DNA of 22,338 nt from an uncultured Eubacterium sp. (lineage in GTDB: Bacteria > Bacillota > Clostridia > Peptostreptococcales > Anaerovoracaceae), in NCBI GenBank assembly GCA_905193765.1, contig CAJJPZ010000020.1, positions 1 to 22,338 on the forward strand, in the 5' to 3' direction. A program made the translations under genes and the position numbers. Positions 1-6,548 of this stretch are shown here, in pieces. The notes beneath the pieces are model-generated. The model saw only the letters and a list, made by a program, of their open reading frames with translations, did not search any database and was not told the DNA's origin. The stretch's first letter is position 1, and every line of letters begins with the position of its first letter.

Positions 1-10
1 TGAAGTAATC

Positions 11-133
11 AAGCTTATTTTAATACACGAAATGCTCTGATAATTCTCATAAGTCCAATGCTTTCAGCCTATCGCAACAGCTGAGAGGAACAGGTCTCAT
101 CACCCTGTATCATTACAGCAATGTAATAAGCTT
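11..133 (-). repeat. Long-range inverted repeat closing a non-coding leader-like segment
   Basis: Nine-base arms AAGCTTATT (11-19) and AATAAGCTT (125-133) are perfectly complementary and would close a loop of about 105 nt. Inside, on the minus strand, smaller stems can be drawn, for example TCAGC/GCTGA near 64-83 and TTACA/TGTAA near 112-126. No ORF of useful length crosses this stretch on either strand. It sits downstream of a strong minus-strand promoter, so it could be the structured 5' leader of a gene beyond the left edge. I could not match it to a known riboswitch class. Confidence 0.35.
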
Positions 134-184
134 TTTACGCGCAATATTATTCGTATCATTCTCAATTATGATACTGTCAGAACA

Positions 185-205
185 TCAACGCTTCCCTGCA
201 TACAT
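185..205 (-). CDS. Six-codon ORF (MYAGKR) after a strong RBS; leader peptide or remnant of a broken gene
   Basis: An AAGGAGG Shine-Dalgarno (214-220) lies 8 nt before an ATG at 203-205, about 58 nt downstream of a good sigma-A promoter. The frame reads M-Y-A-G-K-R and then TGA. After the TGA the same frame stays open for 23 codons, to a TAA at 113-115. So good initiation signals lead into an ORF that stops at once. It could be a regulatory leader peptide, a decayed gene, or (least likely) a recoded TGA. No function is assigned. Confidence 0.3.
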   Translation of the reverse strand: MYAGKR

Positions 206-243
206 AAAAAAGTCCTCCTTAATATCAGCAAAATTTTCGACTC

Positions 244-268
244 AATTATCAGATAATTCATGATAATT
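244..268 (-). promoter_or_regulatory. Operator-like GATAATT repeats at the start of the left-edge transcript
   Basis: AATTATC-A-GATAATT (244-258) is a 15-bp palindrome. Another GATAATT follows at 262-268, spaced 10 bp from the previous copy. They lie just downstream of the -10 box and overlap the expected start of transcription, where a repressor would act. The region is AT-rich, so chance is possible. Confidence 0.3.
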
Positions 269-299
269 AATTATAGGACTTTTGCTATATTTTTGTCAA
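263..299 (-). promoter_or_regulatory. Sigma-A promoter reading towards the left edge
   Basis: On the minus strand TTGACA (294-299) is followed by an 18-nt spacer and TATAAT (270-275), both perfect consensus hexamers. Transcription would start near 263. It lies 43 nt beyond the bofA stop. An 11-bp palindrome GAGAAGTTCTC (308-318) sits just upstream of the -35 box and may be an operator. Confidence 0.65.
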
Positions 300-341
300 T
301 ATTTTGTGAGAAGTTCTCGTTTTTGAGTTTTTACTGTTTCA

Positions 342-620
342 TTACGGAGAAAAAATATTGAAATATATCAGCATCCCTATGACTCCGGGAATACCAAGTA
401 TACCTGTTATCGCAGCAGTGATCAGATTCACCGGGATGAAGATCCCGACCAGCCTTCCAAGAGCAGATAATAACAAAAGAAATAAGCCTCCAGCCAGACT
501 GCTGATGACCATTTTCAACAGGAACCTGACAGGTATCCACAGCAGTTTTCCCAGAAAAAAGACAAGTATTATGCACGCGGCATATGCCATAAAAACAGCG
601 ATCCCACTCCATATATCCAT
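342..620 (-). CDS. bofA: BofA-family protein (pro-sigma-K processing inhibitor)
   Basis: BofA is an integral membrane protein of sporulating Firmicutes. In Bacillus it holds the SpoIVFB protease inactive, delaying pro-sigma-K processing in the mother cell. The product is about 92 residues and almost entirely hydrophobic, with two membrane segments. It ends in the glycine/isoleucine-rich motif typical of the family (GILGIPGVIGMLIYFNIF). A longer frame opens at 647, but that ATG has no Shine-Dalgarno, whereas the ATG at 618-620 is preceded by AGGGGGG at 8-nt spacing. The shorter start also fits the usual family size of about 87 residues. The position after recR matches the Bacillus order dnaX-yaaK-recR-yaaL-bofA, here without yaaL. 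A possible sigma-E promoter lies upstream (685-713). Confidence 0.85.
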   Translation of the reverse strand: MDIWSGIAVFMAYAACIILVFFLGKLLWIPVRFLLKMVISSLAGGLFLLLLSALGRLVGIFIPVNLITAAITGILGIPGVIGMLIYFNIFSP

Positions 621-650
621 AAACACAGCCCCCCTGATATCATCCATGTC

Positions 651-683
651 AAAAAATATAAAGGACAGATATGACCGTCCTTT
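651..683 (-). terminator. Hairpin with U-tract between recR and bofA
   Basis: On the minus strand AAAGGAC (677-683) pairs with GTCCTTT (660-666) around a 10-nt loop, followed by ATATTTTTT. It lies after the recR stop and before bofA, so it could end the dnaX-ybaB-recR transcript and uncouple bofA. The 7-bp stem is short for a strong terminator. Confidence 0.5.
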
Positions 684-684
684 A

Positions 685-713
685 ATACTATGCAGTATGT
701 ACTTTTTTTATGA
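685..713 (-). promoter_or_regulatory. Possible sigma-E (sporulation) promoter for bofA
   Basis: On the minus strand TCATAAA (707-713) lies 14 nt before CATAGTAT (685-692). These resemble the mother-cell sigma-E elements (-35 near TCATATT, -10 near CATACAAT) in sequence and spacing. bofA is sigma-E dependent in Bacillus. The -35 element abuts the recR stop codon. The match is imperfect (5/7 and 6/8), and the terminator-like hairpin would fall at the very start of the transcript. Confidence 0.4.
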
Positions 714-715
714 TC

Positions 716-1315
716 CTACAGTTCATGCCGGCCTTCCACTGCCTTGAGCAGGGTCACTTCATCGGCGTATTCCAGATCTCCGCCTACAGGTATTCCGTGA
801 GCTATACGTGACACTCTGATCCCTGACGGCTTTATCAGCCTTGCAATATACATGGCAGTGGCTTCACCCTCTATATTGGGGTTCGTTGCGATTATGACCT
901 CTTTTATGCGTTCATCGCGAAGTCGTTCTATCAGACTTTTGAGATTTATGTCCTCCGGTCCTATACCGTCCATAGGCGATATAGCGCCGTGAAGCACATG
1001 GTAATACCCTCTGTATTCCCGTATCTTCTCCATCGCTATGACGTCTTTTGAACTTTCCACGACACATATAGTGCTTATGTCACGGCTTTCATCACTGCAG
1101 ATAGCGCACGGATCCTCATCAGTAAGATTGCCGCACACAGAACAGTATCTCATAGATGATTTTGCGGTACGTATTGCATCGGACAGCGCAAGGGCATCCC
1201 TGTCATCCATGGAAAGGATGTGGAACGCAAGTCGCTGAGCTGTCTTGCCGCCTATCCCCGGCAGCTTTGACAGCTCGTTTATTAGCTTGCTCAGAGGTTT
1301 CGCATAATATCTCAT
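716..1315 (-). CDS. recR: Recombination mediator protein RecR
   Basis: RecR acts with RecO (and RecF) to load RecA on gapped DNA in the cytoplasm. The 199-residue protein has the full family layout: an N-terminal helix-hairpin-helix (LPGIGGKTAQRLAFHIL, residues 18-34), a four-cysteine zinc site (C58, C61, C70, C73), and a Toprim domain starting at ICVVES (residues 83-88) that holds the conserved acidic E87. Family length is usually 195-205. The start lies 6 nt after the ybaB stop and lacks a clear Shine-Dalgarno, so translation is probably coupled to ybaB. The dnaX-ybaB-recR order is conserved in many bacteria. Confidence 0.97.
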   Translation of the reverse strand: MRYYAKPLSKLINELSKLPGIGGKTAQRLAFHILSMDDRDALALSDAIRTAKSSMRYCSVCGNLTDEDPCAICSDESRDISTICVVESSKDVIAMEKIREYRGYYHVLHGAISPMDGIGPEDINLKSLIERLRDERIKEVIIATNPNIEGEATAMYIARLIKPSGIRVSRIAHGIPVGGDLEYADEVTLLKAVEGRHEL

Positions 1316-1321
1316 GATCGT

Positions 1322-1675
1322 TTAAAATCCCGGTATTCCCAGTCCTGCTGTGAATTTGTTCATTTCGTTCTGTGAGATCTCCTCCATCTGTCTGAGAGCT
1401 TCGTTCGCTGCTGTGAGTACTAGATCCTGCAGCATTTCCACGTCATCAGGATCCACTACTTCCGGCTTTATCTGTATATCTTTTATTTCCTTGGCGCCTG
1501 ATACTGTAACAGTGACAGCTCCGCCTCCGGATGTGGCTGTCGCTTCCATTTCATTGATCTCAGCCTGCACCTCGTCCATTTTACGCTGCATAGCCTGCAT
1601 CTGCTGCATCTGTTTCTGCATATTGCCTGCGCCCGACGCCTTAGGCTTTTTGCCGGCTCTCATTCCTTTTCCCAT
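1322..1675 (-). CDS. YbaB/EbfC family nucleoid-associated protein
   Basis: This small DNA-binding protein family lies between dnaX and recR in most bacteria. E. coli YbaB and Borrelia EbfC bind DNA as tweezer-like dimers. The start is the ATG at 1673-1675: a GGAGGAA Shine-Dalgarno lies 6 nt upstream, and the longer frame that opens with TTG at 1690 would contain this site. The product has 117 residues. It has a lysine-rich N-terminus, a glutamine/methionine-rich coiled-coil helix (MQKQMQQMQAMQRKM), the central beta strands with a GGGAVTVTVSG motif, and a second helix ending in AALRQMEEI-type sequence. The typical C-terminal GIPGF tail is present. The stop lies 6 nt before recR. Confidence 0.93.
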   Translation of the reverse strand: MGKGMRAGKKPKASGAGNMQKQMQQMQAMQRKMDEVQAEINEMEATATSGGGAVTVTVSGAKEIKDIQIKPEVVDPDDVEMLQDLVLTAANEALRQMEEISQNEMNKFTAGLGIPGF

Positions 1676-1691
1676 AACAAATTCCTCCAAA

Positions 1692-3302
1692 TCATTGTAT
1701 TTCTATATCTATTCCAAGAGCTTTCCCTGCTTCTGATGCTATATCCTCTACGCTCATGCCCTCTGCACTGCCGTTGTCTTTTTCACCATCGACCACGATA
1801 TTCATAGCACGCTTCGCTCCTGTATACTTCTCCATCAGCTGTTCTATCAGCTCACGGCTGTTCTCGACGATCTTCTTCATATATTCCGTAGTCACTGCCA
1901 CGGTGAAGGTATGCTCATGTATGCCCGTCAGCCTCGACTTGCTGCCGATTATATAAAAGCTTCCCTTCGCATGTTCGCCTTCCTGAAAAACTGCATTCCA
2001 CACGCTGTCACAGTCAAAACCGTTATTAGATTTTTCCGCGTCTTCTGCCGGTGCCGCCTGGCGCTCCACGCCGGTAACTTCCGACCCTGCATCAAATCCC
2101 GTTTCCTGTCTTTTTACCGCCGTCACACTTTCTCCGCCGGTTGCGGCCGACACCTGCGGCTGTTTGCCCTGTACCGGTGTTCTTCCTGAATAGATGCTGT
2201 CCTGCGGCTGCATGCTGCTGAAAGAAGGTGACGACAGCTTCACTATCACCAGTTCAAGCAGTATCCTGGGCTGCGTAGACCATTTCGCCTCCTGCATCGT
2301 CCTTGACAATTCAAGTATGCCGCGGTTTATATCTTCAAGATCAGTCACCTCACTCTGGCGCCTTATACGGTCTATGTTCTCCACAGAAAGATTTATGACA
2401 TCCTGCGGGTTCCTTATGAACTTGACCATCAGCAGATTTCTGTAATGATTTATCCAGTCCCTCATGAACTGCCTGACATCCTTGCCGTCTGCCAGCGCGT
2501 TTGCGACCAGCACCAGCGCATCTCCCGTCTTGCTCTTTCGTACAAGCTCCGTCAGCTCGGTGAATGTCTCTTCTCCCGAAGCGCCCAGAAAATCAAGTAC
2601 ATCCCTGCTGCTCACCTCAGTTTCACCGCCTGAAATGCACTGATCCAGTATACTCAGTCCGTCACGCACAGAACCGTCTGCATTCGCCGCGATTATCCTC
2701 AGCGCATCCTCTGACACGGTGATACCGCGCTTTGAACATATATCCTGCATACCTTCTATCAGCACCTGCTCCGGCACTCTCTTGAAATCCAGTCTCATAC
2801 ATCTGGAAAGTATCGTTGCCGGAAGCTTCTGGGGCTCTGTTGTCGCAAGTATGAAGACCACATATTCAGGAGGTTCCTCCAGTGTCTTGAGCAGAGCATT
2901 GAAAGCTCCTGTGGACAGCATATGCACCTCATCTATGATATACACTTTTTTCCTGCCTGCTGCAGGCGGATATTTGACACTCTCCCTGAGTTCACGTATA
3001 TTGTCAACGCCGTTGTTCGACGCTGCATCTATCTCGACGACATCAAGATAGGTGCCTTCCTTTATGCTGCGGCATGTGCTGCATGTTCCGCATGGTCTCG
3101 GTCCCTCTGAAGTGCAGTTCAGTCCCTTTGCCAGTATCCTCGCCGTCGTCGTCTTTCCTGTACCTCTCGTACCGCAGAAAAGATACGCATGGCTTGTACT
3201 GTCTGTTTCTATCTGATTTTTAAGGATCCTGACTATATGTTCCTGTCCCATGATCTCATCGAAGACTTCTGGTCTGTAAGCTCTGTATAACGCGGTGTAC
3301 AT
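1692..3302 (-). CDS. dnaX: DNA polymerase III subunit gamma/tau
   Basis: DnaX is the ATPase of the clamp loader that places the beta sliding clamp on primed DNA and ties the replicase together. From the start chosen here (536 residues) it shows the N-terminal YRAYRP motif, Walker A GTRGTGKT (residues 44-51), the zinc cysteines C63, C71, C74 and C77, Walker B IIDEVH (122-127), sensor 1 ATTE (153-156) and the SRC arginine-finger motif (166-168). The C-terminal part is variable and proline/alanine-rich. The start is set by an AAGGAGGG site 4-5 nt before the ATG at 3300-3302; a TTG further upstream at 3329 would put that site inside the gene. It follows the SRP RNA gene, as in Bacillus. Confidence 0.96.
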   Translation of the reverse strand: MYTALYRAYRPEVFDEIMGQEHIVRILKNQIETDSTSHAYLFCGTRGTGKTTTARILAKGLNCTSEGPRPCGTCSTCRSIKEGTYLDVVEIDAASNNGVDNIRELRESVKYPPAAGRKKVYIIDEVHMLSTGAFNALLKTLEEPPEYVVFILATTEPQKLPATILSRCMRLDFKRVPEQVLIEGMQDICSKRGITVSEDALRIIAANADGSVRDGLSILDQCISGGETEVSSRDVLDFLGASGEETFTELTELVRKSKTGDALVLVANALADGKDVRQFMRDWINHYRNLLMVKFIRNPQDVINLSVENIDRIRRQSEVTDLEDINRGILELSRTMQEAKWSTQPRILLELVIVKLSSPSFSSMQPQDSIYSGRTPVQGKQPQVSAATGGESVTAVKRQETGFDAGSEVTGVERQAAPAEDAEKSNNGFDCDSVWNAVFQEGEHAKGSFYIIGSKSRLTGIHEHTFTVAVTTEYMKKIVENSRELIEQLMEKYTGAKRAMNIVVDGEKDNGSAEGMSVEDIASEAGKALGIDIEIQ

Positions 3303-3339
3303 ATGTCCCTCCTTAAAAATTTTTCTCAATAATACATAA

Positions 3340-3501
3340 AATTGCCCTTTGAAAGCTCCGCAGGCGTAGGAGAAGGCTTATCTGCGGCACATAAGAGCTT
3401 CCGCTTATTGCTGCTTCCTTCCGGACCTGACAAGGTTCACGGCGTCCTATTGCGCAGGACCCAAACCATGCAAGCGGAACCATCAAAAGGCAATTCCATG
3501 C
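3340..3501 (-). ncRNA. ffs: Signal recognition particle RNA (SRP RNA, scr/ffs)
   Basis: The minus strand carries the diagnostic domain-IV sequence GGTCCGGAAGGAAGCAGC (3410-3427), the Ffh-binding loop. TTCCGCTT and AAGCGGAA close the core arm. A separate 3' hairpin is formed by CCGCAG (3382-3387 complement) and CTGCGG (3358-3363 complement). A 13-bp helix pairs 3483-3495 with 3340-3352 and joins the two ends. The RNA of about 160 nt targets membrane and secreted proteins together with Ffh. It has its own promoter and lies directly upstream of dnaX, as scr does in Bacillus. The ends are estimated from pairing and from the promoter. Confidence 0.93.
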
Positions 3502-3507
3502 TATATA

Positions 3508-3536
3508 ATTATAGACTTTTTACATGGTTAAGTCAA
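3508..3536 (-). promoter_or_regulatory. Strong sigma-A promoter of the SRP RNA gene
   Basis: On the minus strand TTGACT (3531-3536), a 17-nt spacer and TATAAT (3508-3513) form a near-perfect promoter. It places the RNA start near 3501, just before the 5' arm of the SRP closing helix. It probably also drives dnaX-ybaB-recR, since no hairpin plus U-tract separates the SRP RNA from dnaX. Confidence 0.85.
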
Positions 3537-3554
3537 GGATTTATTTACCCATGA

Positions 3555-4550
3555 TCAGCCAACAACTTTATATATCTCGTCTGCATAAGGCGGATCGATA
3601 TCTTCCAGCACGCCGTCAACAGACATCTTCACACCGAAAGACTCCTCCTTTACGGCACCTATAATGCTGCACGACACGCCTGCAGCCTCCATAGCTGCCA
3701 TCATGTCATCCTTTTTGTCTGCCGGTACTATTATTACCATCGAACCGCTTGAAATCAGTCTCAGCGGATTTATCCCGAACCTGTCGCATATCTTCAAGGT
3801 TTCCGGTTCCGCAGGTATTTTCTCCTTCCATACCTCGGCTCCGCTGTGAGATATCTGGCACATTTCCCATACAGCTCCCAGGATACCGCCTTCTGTTATG
3901 TCGTGCATACCATGAGTGCCTACGCTGCCTGCTGCAACGCCCTCTCTGACTACGCTGACACGATCCAGGAACGACTTTGCTGTTCTGATCTCTTCGTCTG
4001 TCATGACGTCCTCAAGTTCGCTGCCGTAGTCGCAGGCGATTATGCCGCTGCCTTCAAGGCCCACCGACTTTGTCATCATGATATAATCCCCCGGGACCAT
4101 ATCGTCTCCGGTCTGTGAGCTGCCTGCCGCAGCCTTTCCTATAGCCGTCGATACTATCACCGGCTGCTTTACCGCCGGTGTTATCTCAGTATGTCCTCCG
4201 ATTATTTCCACACTGAGTTTCGCTGCAGTTTCACCGGCCTGTCCCATGATATAAGCCACATCGTCTTCCGTAGTTCCCTCCGGAAGCATCACTGCCAGCA
4301 TTATACCCAGCGGCTGCACACCATTCGATGCGATATCGTTGCATGTTATGTGTATAGCCAGTCTTCCGATATCATTCACCGCCGCAGTTATCGGGTCGGT
4401 GGACATGATGCATTCATTTTCACCGAATCCTATGACTGCACAGTCTTCTCCTATACCAGGCCTCACTTTAACATCATCATTCCTGTAAGTTATTTTACCG
4501 AATACCAGTTTTTTCAACAGATCGCTGTCTAATTTTCCTGCTTTAAGCAT
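3555..4550 (-). CDS. AIR synthase-like protein (PurM/HypE/ThiL/SelD superfamily), specific substrate unknown
   Basis: Proteins of this superfamily use ATP to activate an amide, carboxyl or phosphate group. The 331 residues show the N-terminal glycine-rich GIGEDCAVI motif (about residues 33-41), the metal/ATP-binding STDPIT motif, a NDIASNGVQPLG segment typical of the AIRS N-domain, an IIGGHTEIT stretch, and a C-domain with GMHDITEGG. It resembles the HypE branch but lacks the C-terminal Pro-Arg-Ile-Cys tail that HypE needs to carry cyanide, so it is not HypE. It lies 6 nt after ligA with an AGAGAGGTGA ribosome site that overlaps the ligA end, so it is the last gene of the site-2 protease-pcrA-ligA operon. 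Its role beside DNA repair genes is unknown. Confidence 0.8.
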   Translation of the reverse strand: MLKAGKLDSDLLKKLVFGKITYRNDDVKVRPGIGEDCAVIGFGENECIMSTDPITAAVNDIGRLAIHITCNDIASNGVQPLGIMLAVMLPEGTTEDDVAYIMGQAGETAAKLSVEIIGGHTEITPAVKQPVIVSTAIGKAAAGSSQTGDDMVPGDYIMMTKSVGLEGSGIIACDYGSELEDVMTDEEIRTAKSFLDRVSVVREGVAAGSVGTHGMHDITEGGILGAVWEMCQISHSGAEVWKEKIPAEPETLKICDRFGINPLRLISSGSMVIIVPADKKDDMMAAMEAAGVSCSIIGAVKEESFGVKMSVDGVLEDIDPPYADEIYKVVG

Positions 4551-4556
4551 TTACTG

Positions 4557-6524
4557 TCACCTCTCTAGCATCTCTAAGAATTCTTCTTCTGTAATTATCG
4601 GAACACCAAGCTCTTTGGCCTTTTTATTCTTGCCGGAGGATGATGTTATATCGTTGTTTATCAGATAATCGGTCTTGCCACTGACCGAGCCGGCAGTTTT
4701 GCCACCCGCACGCTCTATCGCAGCCTTCACACTGTCTCTGTTCTCAAAATGTGTAACTTTGCCTGTTATTACGAAAGTCTTCCCTGAAAACGGCAGCTGC
4801 GCTTCATCCGCTTCTTCAAAGGATTCATCAAGCACCAGCACATCCATAAGATCTCTGATTACAGCTGCGTTGCCTTCGTCATCAAAGAAATCCGTATATG
4901 CATCTGCCATGACCTCTCCGATACCGTCGATATCGATCAGCTCATCCTTTGTAAGATGTGTTATTTTGTCCCAGTTGTTCCTGCACGCCTTAGCAATCAT
5001 CTTCGCATTAGCCACACCTATATTGGGTATGCCTATAGCGAACAGCAGACGGGCAGGCGTAGTATGCCGAGCTTTCTCCGTAGCCGCTATGATATTGCTG
5101 AAAGATTTTTCTCCGAATCCATCCAGTTCCGTTATGCGTTCTTTCCATCGCTGCAGTCTGAAAATATCAGCAGGTTCTTTTATCATAGCTTCATCTATAA
5201 ATTTTTCAAGTGTTGCTTCCGACAGGCCTTCGATATCCAGCGCATTCCTGCTGACAAAATGCGTGAACATCTTTATCCTCTTGGCCGGACATTCTGGATC
5301 CGGACAATGAAGGGTCTCTACTCCGCTTTCGTCCCGTATCTCAGTCCCTGTGCCGCATACCGGACATTTGTCAGGCGGACATACAGTACCGCTTTTTGTC
5401 AGGTTTTCTGCGATCTGCGGTATTATCATATTCGCCTTGTAAACCCGTATCTCGTCTCCGATACCGAGTTTCAGTTCTCTGACTATGCTGAGATTGTGCA
5501 CAGACGCCCTGCTGACTGTAGTTCCCTCCAATTCAACAGGTTCGAATACCGCGATAGGGTTTATCAGACCTGTTCTGGAGGCATTCCAGATTATCTCTTT
5601 GAGATGTGTCTCTCTGACTTCATCTTTCCATTTGAAAGCTATCGAATCCCTTGGGAATTTTGCGGTCCTGCCAAGCGAGCGTCCATACTCTATATCGTCG
5701 AATATCAGCACAAGTCCATCTGACGGCAGAGGAAAATCCTTTATTTTGCGTTCAAAACCTGCAACGGCATCCTCGATACTATCCATGTCCACAGCCACAT
5801 ATTCAACAGTCTCAAATCCAAGCTCCTCCAGCCATCCAAGCTGCTGATGTCTGTATTCGAATTCTCTGTTGCTCTGAGCCAGTGAGAAAGCATAGAATCT
5901 GACGTGCCTGCCTGAAGTTATCTCGTTATTCAGCTGCCTTACAGTACCGCTGCACAGATTTCTCGGATTCTTGTACCTGGCATCGGCATCACCTATCATC
6001 CTGTTGATTTCTTCAAAATCGGCGTAGCTTATTACCGCTTCTCCACGCAGCGTTACCCTGCCCTTTTCAGGTATATGCAGGGGAATGTTTTCGAACACTC
6101 TGGCATTGGTCGTTATGACTTCACCGGTGGTCCCGTCTCCCCTGGTGACAGCTTTCACAAGTTCACCGTCCTCATATGTCAGAACTATGGTGAGTCCGTC
6201 CAGTTTCCAGGAAAGAAGTCCTTCTCTGATTCCTATCCAGTTTTTCAGCACCTCCACATCCTTTGTTTTGTCAAGCGAAAGCATAGGTTCAGGATGTCTT
6301 TCTTTGGGCAGTTCGTTTACGACTTCATACCCGACTTTCACAGTCGGGCTTCCCGCCATGATTATACCCAGCTCTTTTTCCAGTCGTTCCAGTTCATCAT
6401 AAAGATCGTCATATTCCCTGTTTGTCATTATTTCGCGGTCTTCCTGATAATATGCTCTGGCCGCCCTGCCCAGCGTTCCGGTCAGTTCTTCCAGCCGCCG
6501 CTTCTTTTCATTCATGTCTCCCAT
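4557..6524 (-). CDS. ligA: NAD-dependent DNA ligase LigA
   Basis: LigA seals nicks in DNA during replication and repair, using NAD+ to adenylate a lysine. The 655 residues match the usual 660-670. Visible parts: the N-terminal Ia domain, the HPEPMLSLDKT motif (residues 77-87), the adenylation motif KLDG with Lys107, RGDG (128-131), an OB domain, a four-cysteine zinc site (CPVCG ... CPDPECPAK), helix-hairpin-helix repeats (IGIPNIGVANA, IDGIGEVMA), and a C-terminal BRCT domain with SGKTFVITG and the GGKTAGSVSGKTDYLI pattern. The start at 6524 follows an AAAGAGAG-type site; another ATG lies three codons downstream. It is 24 nt from pcrA, the usual pcrA-ligA pairing in Firmicutes. Confidence 0.97.
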   Translation of the reverse strand: MGDMNEKKRRLEELTGTLGRAARAYYQEDREIMTNREYDDLYDELERLEKELGIIMAGSPTVKVGYEVVNELPKERHPEPMLSLDKTKDVEVLKNWIGIREGLLSWKLDGLTIVLTYEDGELVKAVTRGDGTTGEVITTNARVFENIPLHIPEKGRVTLRGEAVISYADFEEINRMIGDADARYKNPRNLCSGTVRQLNNEITSGRHVRFYAFSLAQSNREFEYRHQQLGWLEELGFETVEYVAVDMDSIEDAVAGFERKIKDFPLPSDGLVLIFDDIEYGRSLGRTAKFPRDSIAFKWKDEVRETHLKEIIWNASRTGLINPIAVFEPVELEGTTVSRASVHNLSIVRELKLGIGDEIRVYKANMIIPQIAENLTKSGTVCPPDKCPVCGTGTEIRDESGVETLHCPDPECPAKRIKMFTHFVSRNALDIEGLSEATLEKFIDEAMIKEPADIFRLQRWKERITELDGFGEKSFSNIIAATEKARHTTPARLLFAIGIPNIGVANAKMIAKACRNNWDKITHLTKDELIDIDGIGEVMADAYTDFFDDEGNAAVIRDLMDVLVLDESFEEADEAQLPFSGKTFVITGKVTHFENRDSVKAAIERAGGKTAGSVSGKTDYLINNDITSSSGKNKKAKELGVPIITEEEFLEMLER

Positions 6525-6548
6525 GTGACACTCTCTTTCATCAAAAAT

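Noticed and set aside
61..125. TPP-riboswitch-like GCTGAGAGGAAC...ACCCTG on the plus strand
   Set aside because: The conserved GAACCTGAT and GCG-AGGGA parts of the TPP class are missing, and there is no plus-strand thiamine gene nearby.
113..205. Selenoprotein or read-through of the TGA at 185-187
   Set aside because: No SECIS-like stem directly after the TGA can be argued, and the extended frame gives only 30 residues with no recognisable family.
2944..2952. A6G-type slippery run in dnaX that could make a gamma form by frameshifting
   Set aside because: It lies at about residue 117, inside the ATPase domain, so a frameshift there would not give a gamma-like product.
3555..4550. Calling the AIR-synthase-like gene hypE
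   Set aside because: The C-terminal Pro-Arg-Ile-Cys tail is absent and no other hyp genes are nearby.
4956..5723. Long plus-strand frame of 255 codons
   Set aside because: It lies entirely antisense to ligA, has no ribosome site or family features, and is a shadow of the real gene.
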